64,000 nucleotides of DNA from positions 580,685-644,684 of the forward strand of contig NZ_JAEIOJ010000001.1 of assembly GCF_016464305.1 (NCBI RefSeq), read 5' to 3'. The stretch is from Umezawaea beigongshangensis. GTDB taxonomy: Bacteria; Actinomycetota; Actinomycetes; Mycobacteriales; Pseudonocardiaceae. Below, one piece after another: positions 7,564 to 16,629 of this stretch (positions within the stretch are counted from its first letter, which is position 1; each line of letters starts with the position of its first letter). The position numbers were made by a program, and so were the translations under genes. The notes under the pieces were generated by a model. That model ran no database searches, was not told where the DNA came from, and saw only the letters and a list, made by a program, of their open reading frames with translations.

Positions 7564-8564
7564 TACGGCGTCAGGTACTTCGCGGCGACCTTCTGGTACT
7601 CGTCGTCGATGTCCTCGTCGAGCACCGCGACGAAGCTCCACGGGATGTCGTGCACGTGGTCGCGCATCCCCCGCAGGTGCGCCTTCGCGCGCGGCCCGTC
7701 GTCGGCGAGGGCGAACGCGGCGGCGAACAGGTTGTGCGCCTGGAGCGTGCGGGGGTGGGGGCGCGGGTCGCGGGTCCAGAGGTCCGACGCGGCGGCCAGT
7801 TCGGCGCGCACCCGCCGGAAGTACGTGGTCTTCAGCCTCGCGGCGGCGAAGGCGCTGCGGTCCTCCACCGCCACGCTCATCCGCTCCAGGTACACCTCGA
7901 AGTGCGCGAGGGCGAGCATCGCGACCAGCGGGTCACCCGGTTCGGCCTTGTCCACGCAGCCCTGCGCGAACGCCATCATCTCCTCGTGGGAGCCGCCCCA
8001 CTTCGGCGCGAGGATCTGCAACCGCACCCAGTGCGCCGGGTACAGCGTCGAGCAGCGGGAGATGATCTCCCGCCACACCTCGTCCTTCTGCTCACGGCTG
8101 ACCTGCAACCCCATTCCGGCGGTCTGCAGCTGCGACCACGGGACGGCGTCGCCCGGCAGCAGCCGCGCGGCCCGGTGCAGGGGTTCCACCGCCTTGCGCA
8201 ACGTGGAGAAGAAGACCTTGAACCGGTCCTCGCCGACCGCCTTGGCCGACCCGGTGCCGCGCACGGCCCACGCCTCGCCGATGTAGGCCGACCCGGCCAG
8301 CAGCCACAGGTCGGGGTCGTCGTGCTTCTGGGCCGTGTCCAGGATCTCGTCGGCGTGGCCCACGGCCTCGTCGCGGAGGACCTCCAGGCGGAGCTGGCGC
8401 AGTTCGGGCTGGTCGCGCGTCTCGGCGAGGACGGTCGTCGCCGCCTTCAGGTGACCGTCGGCCAGCTCCTCGACCGCCGCGTCCAGGACCACGTCCTCGT
8501 ACGTGTGATCACGCACGATCTCGCGCGGCTCGGGCGCGGGCTTCTTCCTCCGGAAAATCCCCAC
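7563..8564 (-). CDS. DUF4034-like helical-repeat protein
   Basis: A 333-residue, probably cytoplasmic, mostly alpha-helical protein with no membrane segments. The stretch 'YPAHWVRLQILAPKWGGSHEEMMAFAQ' in its middle resembles the hallmark of DUF4034 proteins, which look like TPR-type repeats. The GTG at 8564 is chosen because a TAGTGT box (8572-8577) lies 7 nt upstream with no Shine-Dalgarno sequence. It is transcribed alone, towards the terminator shared with manA. No function is known. Confidence 0.7.
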   Translation of the reverse strand: MGIFRRKKPAPEPREIVRDHTYEDVVLDAAVEELADGHLKAATTVLAETRDQPELRQLRLEVLRDEAVGHADEILDTAQKHDDPDLWLLAGSAYIGEAWAVRGTGSAKAVGEDRFKVFFSTLRKAVEPLHRAARLLPGDAVPWSQLQTAGMGLQVSREQKDEVWREIISRCSTLYPAHWVRLQILAPKWGGSHEEMMAFAQGCVDKAEPGDPLVAMLALAHFEVYLERMSVAVEDRSAFAAARLKTTYFRRVRAELAAASDLWTRDPRPHPRTLQAHNLFAAAFALADDGPRAKAHLRGMRDHVHDIPWSFVAVLDEDIDDEYQKVAAKYLTP

Positions 8565-8571
8565 CCGACCG

Positions 8572-8577
8572 ACACTA
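8572..8577 (-). promoter_or_regulatory. -10 box TAGTGT, leaderless gene
   Basis: TAGTGT on the minus strand lies 7 nt before the GTG at 8564. It decides the start of the DUF4034-like gene. Confidence 0.5.
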
Positions 8578-8634
8578 CTTACCGGTCGGGGCGCTGCCCA
8601 CGTGAGCGGTCGCGGAGCACGGTCGCCGGAGCGG

Positions 8635-9288
8635 TCAGAGGCGGCGCGTCCGGTTCTGCCTGCGGCGGGCCGCGTAGACACCGGCCTCGGTGCGGCGGTC
8701 GAAGCCGAGCTTGTGCAGCAGCGAGGAGACGTAGTTCTTGACGGTCTTCTCCGCGAGGTAGAGGCGCTGGGCGATCTGCCGGTTCGTCATGCCCTCGGCG
8801 ATCAGGTCGAGGATGCGGCGCTCCTGGGGGCTCAGCGAGGCGTAGCGGGGGTCCTCCTCGGGGCCGCCGCGCAGTCGTTGCAGGACGGTCGCGGTCACGT
8901 CGGCGTGCAGCAGCGACCCGCCGGAGGCCAGGGTGCGCACGGCGGCGACGAGGTCGTTGCCGGAGACCTGCTTGAGCATGTACCCGGCCGCGCCGGCCAT
9001 GATCGCCCCGAACAGCGCCTCGTCGTCGGAGTACGACGTCAGCATCAGGCAGGCGGGCGGGGGCTGGAGCATCGAGCGGATCTCCCGGCAGACCACGACG
9101 CCGTCGCCGTCCGGCAGACGCACGTCGATGATCGCCACGTCCGGTCTCAGCTCCCTCGCGAGCGTCGTCGCCGCCTGTGCGGAGTCGGCCTCGCCCACCA
9201 CGTCGATGTCCGCCTCGACGGCCAGCAGCTGCTGCAGACCGCGCCGGACGATCTCGTGGTCGTCGACGAGCAGCACCGAAATCGTCAT
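8635..9288 (-). CDS. LuxR-family response regulator (DevR/NarL type)
   Basis: A 217-residue regulator with an N-terminal receiver domain (acidic pocket 'DDHE' at residues 9-12, phospho-acceptor Asp at about 55 in 'AIIDV', conserved Lys in 'YMLKQVSG') and a C-terminal LuxR/GerE helix-turn-helix ('LSPQERRILDLIAEGMTNRQ' onwards). The scanning helix 'AEKTVKNYVSSLLHKLG' is very like DevR/DosR of mycobacteria. Its ATG overlaps the stop of the upstream kinase gene by 4 nt, so the two are a cognate pair. Expected output is control of redox or dormancy-type genes, possibly including the adjacent PPOX protein. Confidence 0.9.
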   Translation of the reverse strand: MTISVLLVDDHEIVRRGLQQLLAVEADIDVVGEADSAQAATTLARELRPDVAIIDVRLPDGDGVVVCREIRSMLQPPPACLMLTSYSDDEALFGAIMAGAAGYMLKQVSGNDLVAAVRTLASGGSLLHADVTATVLQRLRGGPEEDPRYASLSPQERRILDLIAEGMTNRQIAQRLYLAEKTVKNYVSSLLHKLGFDRRTEAGVYAARRRQNRTRRL

Positions 9289-10952
9289 CGCCTCTCCCGT
9301 GTCTCCGCGGCTCCGGACAGCGGAACCGACCAGTTCACCGCGACTCCCCCGGCAGGCCGCGACTCGATCGAGCAGGCGCCGCTCCAGCGGACGGCGCGGG
9401 CGGCCATGTTGCTCAGGCCCCCGCTGTGGTCGGACGGCGCGTCCGGGAGCCCGCGCCCGTCGTCCTGGACCACGAGCCGCAGCACCGTCCCGGCGCGGTC
9501 CACGGCCACCTGCACGTCGACCTGGGCCGCCCCGGCGTGCCGCGCGACGTTGGCCAGCGCCTCGCGCAGCGTCGCCAGCAGGTCGGGCCGCACCACGTCG
9601 GGCACGAGCGAGTCGAGCGGGCCGTCCATCGCCACGGTGGGCTCGAAGCCGAGCAGCGCGGTGGACTCCTGCACCGCGCGCAGCAGCTGACCGCGCAGGC
9701 TCACGACCGACGCGGGCGGCTCGTGCAGGGAGAAGATGGTGCGCCTGATCTCCCTGATCGTGCGGTCGACCTCCTCGACGAACCCGGTGAGCCGTTCGAG
9801 GACGACGGGCCGCTCGGCCAGCCCGTTGAGGCCCTGAAGACCCAGGCCGAGGCCGAACAACCGCTGGATGACGAGGTCGTGCAGGTCGCGGCCGATCCGG
9901 TCGCGGTCCTCCAGCACGGCGAGCCGCTCGCTGTCCTCCTGCGCCCTGGTGAACTCCAGGACCAGCGCGGCCTGCCCGGCGAACGCCCCGACGAGCTCCA
10001 GCTCCACGTCGCCGAACGCCGGGGCGCCCCGCTCGCGGGCGACGACGAGCACCCCCAGCACGCGGTCTCCCGCGGCGAGCGGGACGAACAGCATCGCGCC
10101 GAGCTTGGCGACGTCGTCGGCGATGGCGGCGTCCAGCCCGGCGGGCTGCGGGTCCGGCAGCACGTCCAGTCCCTCCAGCACCTGGGGACGGCCCGTGGTG
10201 AACACCCCCCACGACCTGGTGCTCGACCGCGACACCACGACGCCCTCCGCGGCGGCTCCGGCCCCGCCGTCGACCACCTCCAGCACCAGGTCGCCGTTGT
10301 CGTCGGGCAGGACGACGGCGGCGACGAGCGCCCCGGCCGCGAGCCGGGCGCGGCTGGCGACGAGGGTGAGCGCGGCGTGGCCCGAGGTCCCCGTGAGCAG
10401 TGCACCGGTGACCTCGTTGGACGCGCGCTGCCACACCTCGCGCTGCTGCGTCCGCTCGTAGAGGCGGGCGTTCTCCACGGCGTTGCCCGCGGCGGCGGCC
10501 AGCGCCAGGACGATCTCCTCGTCCACCACGTCGAACCCGCCACCACCGGCCTTGCCGGTCAGCTTCAGCGTCCCGAACAGCTCCCCGCGGACGTGGACGG
10601 GCACGGTGAGCACGGCGGGGAGCTGGCCGGGACGCTCGCCCGCGCTGGTGCGGCGGACGCCCTCCTCGACCACCTCCAGCCGGTCGGCGGGCTGCGTGGT
10701 GACGGTCAGCGTGCCGCGGGTGGCGCCGGTGAGGTCGCAGGCGAAGTCGACCGCGCGGCGCAGCACCTCCTCGGTGGACAGCTCGCCCGCGAGGGAGACG
10801 ACGGCACCCAGCAGCCGGTGCAGCAGGTCCTGACCGACGCGCACCTCGGTGGTGCGGTCGGCGAGCTGCCGCAGGAGGGTGTCGAGCCGGACCCGGTGAA
10901 CGTCACGCCCCGCGCTCGGCACCTCCTGGTGGCCAGGGTGCTGGTCGGTCAA
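9285..10952 (-). CDS. GAF-domain sensor histidine kinase (DevS-like)
   Basis: A 555-residue kinase with two GAF domains (about 53-165 and 183-335), a HisKA_3 dimerisation domain with the phosphorylated His at about 358 in 'RIGRDLHDLVIQRLFGLG', and a C-terminal HATPase domain ('REALANVARHAG', 'DDGRGLP', 'GGLSNMAARA'). Domain order and sequence match DevS/DosS. The first GAF domain is short and lacks the His-containing loop that, in DevS/DosT, supplies the haem ligand, so haem-based oxygen sensing is doubtful. The TTG at 10952 is the only in-frame start that keeps the N-terminal helix; a GTG about 19 codons in is an alternative. Confidence 0.85.
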   Translation of the reverse strand: MTDQHPGHQEVPSAGRDVHRVRLDTLLRQLADRTTEVRVGQDLLHRLLGAVVSLAGELSTEEVLRRAVDFACDLTGATRGTLTVTTQPADRLEVVEEGVRRTSAGERPGQLPAVLTVPVHVRGELFGTLKLTGKAGGGGFDVVDEEIVLALAAAAGNAVENARLYERTQQREVWQRASNEVTGALLTGTSGHAALTLVASRARLAAGALVAAVVLPDDNGDLVLEVVDGGAGAAAEGVVVSRSSTRSWGVFTTGRPQVLEGLDVLPDPQPAGLDAAIADDVAKLGAMLFVPLAAGDRVLGVLVVARERGAPAFGDVELELVGAFAGQAALVLEFTRAQEDSERLAVLEDRDRIGRDLHDLVIQRLFGLGLGLQGLNGLAERPVVLERLTGFVEEVDRTIREIRRTIFSLHEPPASVVSLRGQLLRAVQESTALLGFEPTVAMDGPLDSLVPDVVRPDLLATLREALANVARHAGAAQVDVQVAVDRAGTVLRLVVQDDGRGLPDAPSDHSGGLSNMAARAVRWSGACSIESRPAGGVAVNWSVPLSGAAETRERR

Positions 10953-11069
10953 CGTCCACTCACCTCTCGACGAGCGCCTGCTGCGCGCGCCGAGGGTAAC
11001 TCCTCTCAGTAGTCACCGGGGCAGATTTCCCGCTACTGGAGCAGCAAAAAATTACTCTGGGTGGCGTAT

Positions 11070-11480
11070 TCAGGGTGCTGGTCGCGGGATGCGCCGCCCG
11101 CTGACCAGCTCCAGAGCGATCACGATGTAGTGGTGAGGACGGTCCGGGAAGCGCACGGGGAGGTTCAGCTCGTCCAGCGCGCTCAGCACCCGCGCGTCGC
11201 CCGCCTCGGTGGCGTGGCCGACGACGGTGACCGTCCACCCCTCGCGGAGGTCACCGTCGACGTCGTCGACCTCGAACGCCACGACGGCGCCGCGCACCGC
11301 CGCCGCCGCGCCGCCCTCCGGCGCGCGGACCACCACCGCGCCGTCGTGCACCGCGAAGGCCACGGGCAGCACGGCGGGCAGTGCTCGATCGGTGTAGACG
11401 AGCCGACCGATGCGCTTCGACTCCAGGAGTCGGAGGCACTCGGTCCGCACCAGCACTTCCAGCCCTGCGGAGTCGAACAT
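11070..11480 (-). CDS. Pyridoxamine 5'-phosphate oxidase-like split-barrel protein
   Basis: A 136-residue protein of the PNPOx/flavin reductase-like split-barrel type. It begins with a short helix 'CLRLLESKRIGRLVYTDR' and continues with 'PVAFAVHDGAVVVRAPEG' and a VxGxA-like strand, as in F420- or FMN-binding PPOX proteins that are common in DevR regulons. The ATG at 11480 has GAGGT upstream; the ORF remains open to 11600, but that extension does not resemble the family. It sits just upstream of the DevS-like gene on the same strand, which supports a link to redox sensing. Cofactor and substrate are unknown. Confidence 0.7.
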   Translation of the reverse strand: MFDSAGLEVLVRTECLRLLESKRIGRLVYTDRALPAVLPVAFAVHDGAVVVRAPEGGAAAAVRGAVVAFEVDDVDGDLREGWTVTVVGHATEAGDARVLSALDELNLPVRFPDRPHHYIVIALELVSGRRIPRPAP

Positions 11481-11677
11481 GTCACCTCGATCCGGAAGGG
11501 GCGGCAGCACACGGTCCACCAGCCGGTCCGGTGCGGCCCAGAGCCACAAGGCCCCCTTCGGCCCGGCGGAGCCGATGACGGGCACAACGACCCCGATCAT
11601 CCCTGCCGGACGACCCTGCCGGACGACCGCGGCGCGGACGTCACCTGCTGCGGTGACGAGCGTCGTCCGTCGGCGGG

Positions 11678-12286
11678 TCAGCGGAGACCGACGGTGAACC
11701 CCTCGTCCTGCACGCCGCGGTACAGGCGCGGGGCGAACTGGAGCATCGCGCGCTCGATCACCGGAACGAGGTTCGCCGCGTCACCCAGCGGGAGGCGGTA
11801 GCCGTTGCGCACGGTGTGCTGCTCCCACAGGTGCTCCATGTGCGGGTGGCGCGGCCGGAACGAGCCGGGGTCGGCGGGGAAGAGGTCCAGCCGCACCATC
11901 GTCCTGCGGACGAGCGCGTCGGACAGCTGCACGACCCGCTCGCGGGTGCGGGAGAGCGACACGGCGCCCAGCTCCTGCCACGGCACGGCCCAGCCGACGC
12001 CCCGCGGGTCGTCCCAGCGGACGCCCTGCGGCTCGAAGACCAGCGTGCGGGGACGGGAGACCCGCTTCCAGTTCACGACGCCCAGCACGGCGACGCCGGT
12101 GAACAGCAGACCGATCACCAGGAAGATCAGGCCGCCGACGACCTGGCCGTCCACGAGCGCGCTCACGGCCCCGACCAGCGACAGCACGCCCAGCACACCG
12201 GCGACCCCGCCTCCGAGCAGCACGCGCCGGGTGTCCCTGGCGCCGATGTCGATCACGACCGGGGGTGGACCTTGGTGGGGGTGCAC
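11678..12286 (-). CDS. Two-span membrane protein with PH-like C-terminus
   Basis: A protein of about 202 residues with two adjacent membrane segments (roughly residues 26-48 and 55-75) and a C-terminal cytoplasmic domain of about 120 residues ('PRTLVFEPQGVRWDD', 'AVPWQELGAVSLSRTRERVV'), which looks like bacterial PH-type domains. The start is uncertain: GTG 12286 is used, and a second in-frame GTG lies 11 codons later. It follows meaB by 10 nt on the same strand, so it is probably the last gene of the thl-meaB unit. No function is assigned. Confidence 0.6.
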   Translation of the reverse strand: MHPHQGPPPVVIDIGARDTRRVLLGGGVAGVLGVLSLVGAVSALVDGQVVGGLIFLVIGLLFTGVAVLGVVNWKRVSRPRTLVFEPQGVRWDDPRGVGWAVPWQELGAVSLSRTRERVVQLSDALVRRTMVRLDLFPADPGSFRPRHPHMEHLWEQHTVRNGYRLPLGDAANLVPVIERAMLQFAPRLYRGVQDEGFTVGLR

Positions 12287-12296
12287 GTCCGGCAGG

Positions 12297-13265
12297 CTAC
12301 CGCCGCACGACGTCCTGGACGAGGTGCTCGGCCGCGGCGAACGGGTCGATCTCACCGGCGGCGACCCGCTTCGCGAGCTGCTCCAGGACCGTGCCGCCGG
12401 TCGGGTCGCCGAAGCGGGAGCGCAGCCGGGCCAGCGCGATGGCCTGGATCTCGCTGCTCGCCCTGCGGGTGCGGCGCCGCTCCAGCTCACCGTGCGCGGT
12501 CGTCCAGGCGTGGTGCGCGTCGAGGGCCTCCACGACGTCCTCGACGCCCTCGCCGCGCGCGGCGACCGTCTTCACGATCGGCGTCCGCCACGCCGGGCCC
12601 TCGCGGTCCCGGCGGCCCAGGGAGATCATGTGCTTGAGGTCGCGCACGGTGGCGTCCGCGCCGTCGCGGTCGGCCTTGTTGACCACGAACACGTCGGCGA
12701 TCTCCAGGATGCCGGCCTTGGCCGCCTGGATGCCGTCGCCCATGCCGGGCGCGAGCAGCACGAGCGTCGTGTCCGCGAGGGAGATCACCTCGACCTCCGA
12801 CTGGCCGACGCCGACGGTCTCCACGAGCACGACGTCGAACCCGGCGGCGTCGAGGACCCGCAGCGCCTGCGGCGTCGCCCACGCCAGGCCGCCCAGGTGC
12901 CCCCTGGTCGCCATGGAGCGGATGAACACGCCGGGGTCGGTCGCGTGCTCCTGCATCCGGACGCGGTCGCCGAGCAGCGCGCCGCCGGAGAACGGCGACG
13001 ACGGGTCGACCGCCAGCACGCCCACCCGCTGTCCCCGCGCGCGGAACGCCGCGACCAGCGCCGCCGTCGAGGTGGACTTGCCCACACCGGGCGAGCCGGT
13101 CAGCCCGATCACCCTGGCGCGGCCGGTGTGGGGGGCGAGCGCCGCGGCCACCTCGGGCAGCCGGGGGCTCGCGTCCTCCACGAGGGAGATGAGCCGGGCG
13201 ACCGCGCGCGGCTGTCCCTCGCGCGCGCGGTCGACCAGGTCCTTCACGTCCGAGGTGCGTGCCAC
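12297..13265 (-). CDS. meaB: Methylmalonyl-CoA mutase-associated GTPase MeaB (ArgK family)
   Basis: A 322-residue G3E P-loop GTPase that gates AdoCbl delivery to, and protects, acyl-CoA mutases. The P-loop is in 'GLTGSPGVGKST' (about residues 54-65), followed by 'VLAVDPSSPFSGGALLGDRV', 'ETVGVGQSEVE' and the guanine-recognition 'VVNKADRDGAD'. The GTG start lies 3 nt after the thiolase stop. The order meaB-thl-mce-coiled-coil protein matches a conserved Streptomyces neighbourhood. Probable clients are the Ecm mutase at 33.4-35.4 kb and a methylmalonyl-CoA mutase elsewhere. Confidence 0.93.
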   Translation of the reverse strand: MARTSDVKDLVDRAREGQPRAVARLISLVEDASPRLPEVAAALAPHTGRARVIGLTGSPGVGKSTSTAALVAAFRARGQRVGVLAVDPSSPFSGGALLGDRVRMQEHATDPGVFIRSMATRGHLGGLAWATPQALRVLDAAGFDVVLVETVGVGQSEVEVISLADTTLVLLAPGMGDGIQAAKAGILEIADVFVVNKADRDGADATVRDLKHMISLGRRDREGPAWRTPIVKTVAARGEGVEDVVEALDAHHAWTTAHGELERRRTRRASSEIQAIALARLRSRFGDPTGGTVLEQLAKRVAAGEIDPFAAAEHLVQDVVRR

Positions 13266-13268
13266 ACC

Positions 13269-14456
13269 TCAGACCTTAGGCACGCGCACGATCAGGGCGT
13301 CGCCCTGGCCGCCGCCACCGCACAGCGCGACCGCGGCGACACCGCCGCCGCGGCGTCGCAGCTCCAGCGCGGCGTGCAGCGCGACGCGGGCGCCGGACAT
13401 GCCGATCGGGTGGCCCAGCGCGATGGCGCCGCCGTTGACGTTGACCCGGTCCTCGTCGAGGCCGAGCAGCCGGGTGGAGACGACGCCGACGGCGGCGAAC
13501 GCCTCGTTGATCTCGACCAGGTCGAGGTCGGCGGGCTCGACGCCCTCCTTGGCGCAGGCCACCCGGATGGCGTTGGCCGGCTGCTCGTGCAGGCTCGCGT
13601 CCGGCCCGGCGACGACGCCGTGGGCGCCGATCTCGGCGATCCAGGTCAGGCCCAGCTCCTCGGCCTTGGCCCGGCTCATGACGACGACGGCCGCGGCCCC
13701 GTCGGAGATCTGCGAGGCCGACCCGGCGGTGATGGTGCCGTCCGCGGCGAACGCGGGGCGCAGCTTCCCGAGGCTCTCGGTCGTCGTCTCGGGACGCACG
13801 CCCTCGTCGGTGGCGAACTCGACCGGCTCTCCCCCGCGCTGCGGGATGCTCACCGGCGCGATCTCCTCGGCGAAGACGCCCCTGGCCGCCGCGGCGGCGG
13901 CGCGCTGGTGCGACCGCGCGGAGAACGCGTCCTGCTCCTCGCGGGTCACACCGTGCCGGGAGTTGTGCTTCTCGGTCGAAACACCCATCGCGACCTGGTC
14001 GAACGCGCAGAACAGGCCGTCGTGGGCCATGTGGTCGACCACGGTGACGTCGCCGTACTTGTACCCGGCGCGCGACTTCGGCAGCAGGTGCGGCGCCTGC
14101 GTCATCGACTCCTGGCCACCGGCCACCACGACGTCGAACTCGCCGGCGCGGATGAGCTGGTCGGCGAGCGCGATGGCGTCGAGACCGGACAGGCAGACCT
14201 TGTTGATCGTCAGCGCCGGGACGCTCATCGGGATTCCGGCGGCGACGGCCGCCTGCCGGGCCGGGATCTGGCCCGCGCCCGCGGTCAGGACCTGGCCCAT
14301 GATCACGTACTGCACCTGCTCGGGCGCGACGCCCGCCCGCTCCAGCGCCGCCCGGATCGCGACGCCGCCCAGCTGGGCACCGGAGAAGTCCTTGAGGGAG
14401 CCGAGCAAGCGGCCCATCGGGGTACGGGCACCGGCGACGATGACGGAACCGGACAC
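13269..14456 (-). CDS. Acetyl-CoA acetyltransferase (thiolase)
   Basis: A 395-residue biosynthetic thiolase condensing two acetyl-CoA into acetoacetyl-CoA. The acyl-carrying Cys is at about residue 88 in '[12 protein letters not shown]', the catalytic His is in '[14 protein letters not shown]', and the second catalytic Cys is in '[11 protein letters not shown]'. GTG 14456 is chosen over GTG 14468 because GGAGG sits 5 nt before the former. It is divergent from mce, and both are served by the TAC-N6-GTA site at 14505. In this context it is the first step of the ethylmalonyl-CoA pathway. Confidence 0.93.
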   Translation of the reverse strand: MSGSVIVAGARTPMGRLLGSLKDFSGAQLGGVAIRAALERAGVAPEQVQYVIMGQVLTAGAGQIPARQAAVAAGIPMSVPALTINKVCLSGLDAIALADQLIRAGEFDVVVAGGQESMTQAPHLLPKSRAGYKYGDVTVVDHMAHDGLFCAFDQVAMGVSTEKHNSRHGVTREEQDAFSARSHQRAAAAAARGVFAEEIAPVSIPQRGGEPVEFATDEGVRPETTTESLGKLRPAFAADGTITAGSASQISDGAAAVVVMSRAKAEELGLTWIAEIGAHGVVAGPDASLHEQPANAIRVACAKEGVEPADLDLVEINEAFAAVGVVSTRLLGLDEDRVNVNGGAIALGHPIGMSGARVALHAALELRRRGGGVAAVALCGGGGQGDALIVRVPKV

Positions 14457-14504
14457 AGCGGCCTCCACGGTGCTAGCGGTTGTTAACTTCGCACGATACC
14501 GGCG

Positions 14505-14520
14505 GCTACCGATTGGTAAC
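14505..14520. promoter_or_regulatory. TAC-N6-GTA operator, thl/mce intergenic
   Basis: GCTACCGATTGGTAAC is an imperfect palindrome, 49 nt from the thiolase start and 57 nt from the mce start. It is one of six similar sites in the window, all upstream of acyl-CoA, aldehyde or transport genes. A TetR-type regulator is the likeliest binder (inference). Confidence 0.55.
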
Positions 14521-14563
14521 GCTGTGAGGCGCGGCACAGCGCCACCTGCACCGATTCGGCAAA

Positions 14564-14569
14564 TACCCT
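14564..14569 (+). promoter_or_regulatory. -10 box TACCCT, leaderless mce
   Basis: TACCCT lies 7 nt before the ATG at 14577; no Shine-Dalgarno sequence is seen. Confidence 0.5.
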
Positions 14570-14576
14570 CGGGCTC

Positions 14577-15020
14577 ATGGACGAACTGCGCGGTATCGCC
14601 ACGGCCGTCGACCACGTCGGCGTCGCCGTCCCCGACCTGGACGTCGCCATCGCGTTCTACCGGGACACCTTCGGTCTGGTGGTGGCCCACGAGGAGGTCA
14701 ACGAGGAGCAGGGCGTGCGGGAGGCCATGCTGCGCGCCCCCGGCGACGACGGCACGGGAACGGCCGTGCAGCTGCTCGCGCCGCTGTCGGAGACCTCGAC
14801 GATCGCCAAGTTCATCGACCGCTCCGGCCCCGGACTCCAGCAGCTCGCCTACCGCGTGTCCGATGTGGACGCGGCGGCCGAGGCGCTGCGGGCGCGGGGG
14901 TTGCGGCTGCTCTACGACGAGGCCCGCCGCGGCACCTCCGGCAGCCGGGTGAACTTCGTCCACCCGAAGGACGCCGGAGGCGTCCTGGTCGAGCTGGTCG
15001 AGCCCGCGCGGACGTCCTGA
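14577..15020 (+). CDS. mce: Methylmalonyl-CoA/ethylmalonyl-CoA epimerase
   Basis: A 147-residue vicinal-oxygen-chelate protein, the usual size for methylmalonyl-CoA epimerase. The metal-binding framework is seen in '[14 protein letters not shown]' (His at about residue 12), '[13 protein letters not shown]' and the C-terminal 'GVLVELVEP'. It interconverts 2R and 2S acyl-malonyl-CoA and in many bacteria serves both methyl- and ethylmalonyl-CoA, linking Ccr product to Ecm. It is leaderless by a TACCCT box and divergent from thl with a shared operator. Confidence 0.9.
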   Translation: MDELRGIATAVDHVGVAVPDLDVAIAFYRDTFGLVVAHEEVNEEQGVREAMLRAPGDDGTGTAVQLLAPLSETSTIAKFIDRSGPGLQQLAYRVSDVDAAAEALRARGLRLLYDEARRGTSGSRVNFVHPKDAGGVLVELVEPARTS

Positions 15021-15131
15021 CCCCTGGCTGGTCGGAGGCCGCGGGCACCGGTCCGCGGCACCCTCCCGCTCGCCGGACGGGGGCACGCGACCCGCCCCAG
15101 TGCGCTCGCTCACACATCGCCAACTGGATCG

Positions 15132-15147
15132 TTTACTCGTCGGTAAC
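15132..15147. promoter_or_regulatory. TAC-N6-GTA operator upstream of ccr
   Basis: TTTACTCGTCGGTAAC keeps the TAC-N6-GTAAC pattern and lies 69 nt before the ccr start, in a 196-nt intergenic region. Confidence 0.55.
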
Positions 15148-15216
15148 CTCCTGCCACCTGCGAGGACGGGACTTTCTCCCGTCCCGAACGACCTACCCCC
15201 CAGTGGAGGGAACGCC

Positions 15217-16548
15217 GTGCAGAAGATCCTCGACGCCATCGCGGCCGACGAACCGGACGCCCTCGCCACGCTCCCCCTCCCCGAGAGCTACCGGGGTGTG
15301 ACCGTGCACGCCGACGAGACGGAGATGTTCGCCGGGCGGACCACCGCGGAGAAGGACCCGCGCGAGTCCCTGCACCTGGACGAGGTCGCCACGCCCGAGG
15401 TGGGCCCCGGCGAGGCGCTGGTGGCCGTGATGGCGAGCGCCATCAACTACAACACCGTCTGGACGTCGATCTTCGAGCCGATGTCCACGTTCGGCTTCCT
15501 CGAGCGGTACGCCAAGAGCTCGCCGCTGGCTCAGAAGCACGACCTGCCGTACCACGTCGTGGGCTCCGACCTGGCCGGGGTCGTCCTGCGCACGGGGCCC
15601 GGCGTCACCGCGTGGAAGCCGGGCGACCGGGTCGTGGCGCACTGCCTCGACGTGCGGCTGGAGCACCACGCCGGGCACGACGACACGATGCTCGACCCCG
15701 AGCAGCGCATCTGGGGCTTCGAGACGAACTTCGGCGGTCTCGCCGAGCTCGCCCTGGTCAAGGCCAACCAGCTGATGCCCAAGCCGGAGCACCTGACCTG
15801 GGAGGAGGCCGCCTCGCCCGGCCTGGTCAACTCCACCGCCTACCGCCAGCTCGTCTCCCCCCGCGGCGCCGCGATGAAGCAGGGCGACACCGTGCTGATC
15901 TGGGGCGCGTCCGGCGGCCTCGGCTCCTGCGCGACCCAGTTCGCGCTCAACGGGGGCGCGACGCCGGTGTGCGTCGTGTCCAGTCCGCAGAAGGCGGAGC
16001 TGGCCCGCAGGATGGGCGCCGAGCTGATCATCGACCGCAGCGCGGAGGGCTACCGGTTCTGGAAGGACGAGAACACCCAGGACCCGACGGAGTGGAAGCG
16101 CTTCGGCGCGAAGATCCGCGAACTGACCGGGGGCGACGATCCGGACATCGTGTTCGAGCACCCCGGCCGGGAGACCTTCGGCGCCAGCGTGTTCGTGGCC
16201 AAGCGCGGTGGAACGATCGTGACCTGCGCCTCCACCAGCGGGTTCAACCACCAGTACGACAACCGCTACCTGTGGATGAACCTCAAGAGGATCATCGGCT
16301 CGCACTTCGCCAACTACCGCGAGGCGTGGGAGGCGAACCGCTTGATCGCCAAGGGAAAGATCCATCCGACGGTGTCCAAGGTGTACTCACTGGAGGACAC
16401 CGGACAGGCCGCCCACGACGTGCACCGCAACGCCCACCAGGGCAAGGTGGGTGTGCTCTGCCTCGCACCCGCGGAGGGCCTGGGCGTGCGCGACACCGAG
16501 CTGCGGGAGCGTCATCTCGGTGCCATCAACCGGTTTCGGGGCGTGTGA
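15217..16548 (+). CDS. ccr: Crotonyl-CoA carboxylase/reductase
   Basis: A 443-residue medium-chain dehydrogenase/reductase that reductively carboxylates crotonyl-CoA with NADPH and CO2 to (2S)-ethylmalonyl-CoA. Ccr-specific blocks include '[20 protein letters not shown]' near residue 75, '[15 protein letters not shown]', '[20 protein letters not shown]' (NADPH Rossmann) and the C-terminal '[17 protein letters not shown]'. The GTG at 15217 has GGAGGG (15205-15210) at 6-nt spacing. It is preceded by a TAC-N6-GTA operator and followed by a hairpin, so it is monocistronic. The product feeds the ethylmalonyl-CoA pathway or polyketide extender supply. Confidence 0.95.
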   Translation: MQKILDAIAADEPDALATLPLPESYRGVTVHADETEMFAGRTTAEKDPRESLHLDEVATPEVGPGEALVAVMASAINYNTVWTSIFEPMSTFGFLERYAKSSPLAQKHDLPYHVVGSDLAGVVLRTGPGVTAWKPGDRVVAHCLDVRLEHHAGHDDTMLDPEQRIWGFETNFGGLAELALVKANQLMPKPEHLTWEEAASPGLVNSTAYRQLVSPRGAAMKQGDTVLIWGASGGLGSCATQFALNGGATPVCVVSSPQKAELARRMGAELIIDRSAEGYRFWKDENTQDPTEWKRFGAKIRELTGGDDPDIVFEHPGRETFGASVFVAKRGGTIVTCASTSGFNHQYDNRYLWMNLKRIIGSHFANYREAWEANRLIAKGKIHPTVSKVYSLEDTGQAAHDVHRNAHQGKVGVLCLAPAEGLGVRDTELRERHLGAINRFRGV

Positions 16549-16574
16549 AACGGCTGTCTGCAAGAAGAACCACC

Positions 16575-16610
16575 GTGTCGGGCGGTCGGCAGGTGTCTGC
16601 CGCCCGACAC
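16575..16610 (+). terminator. Hairpin terminator after ccr
   Basis: GTGTCGGGCGG (16575-16585) pairs with CCGCCCGACAC (16600-16610) around a 14-nt loop, 26 nt after the ccr stop. Confidence 0.6.
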
Positions 16611-16617
16611 GAACGGG

Positions 16618-16623
16618 TAGCGT
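16618..16623 (+). promoter_or_regulatory. -10 box TAGCGT, leaderless coiled-coil gene
   Basis: TAGCGT lies 6 nt before the ATG at 16630. Confidence 0.5.
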
Positions 16624-16629
16624 GAGGGC

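Noticed and set aside
10953-11069. DevR-box-like sequence upstream of the sensor kinase (GGGGCAGATTTCCC)
   Set aside because: It only loosely fits the DosR consensus and may be chance; a short CAGTAG/CTACTG inverted repeat surrounds it but is not convincing alone.
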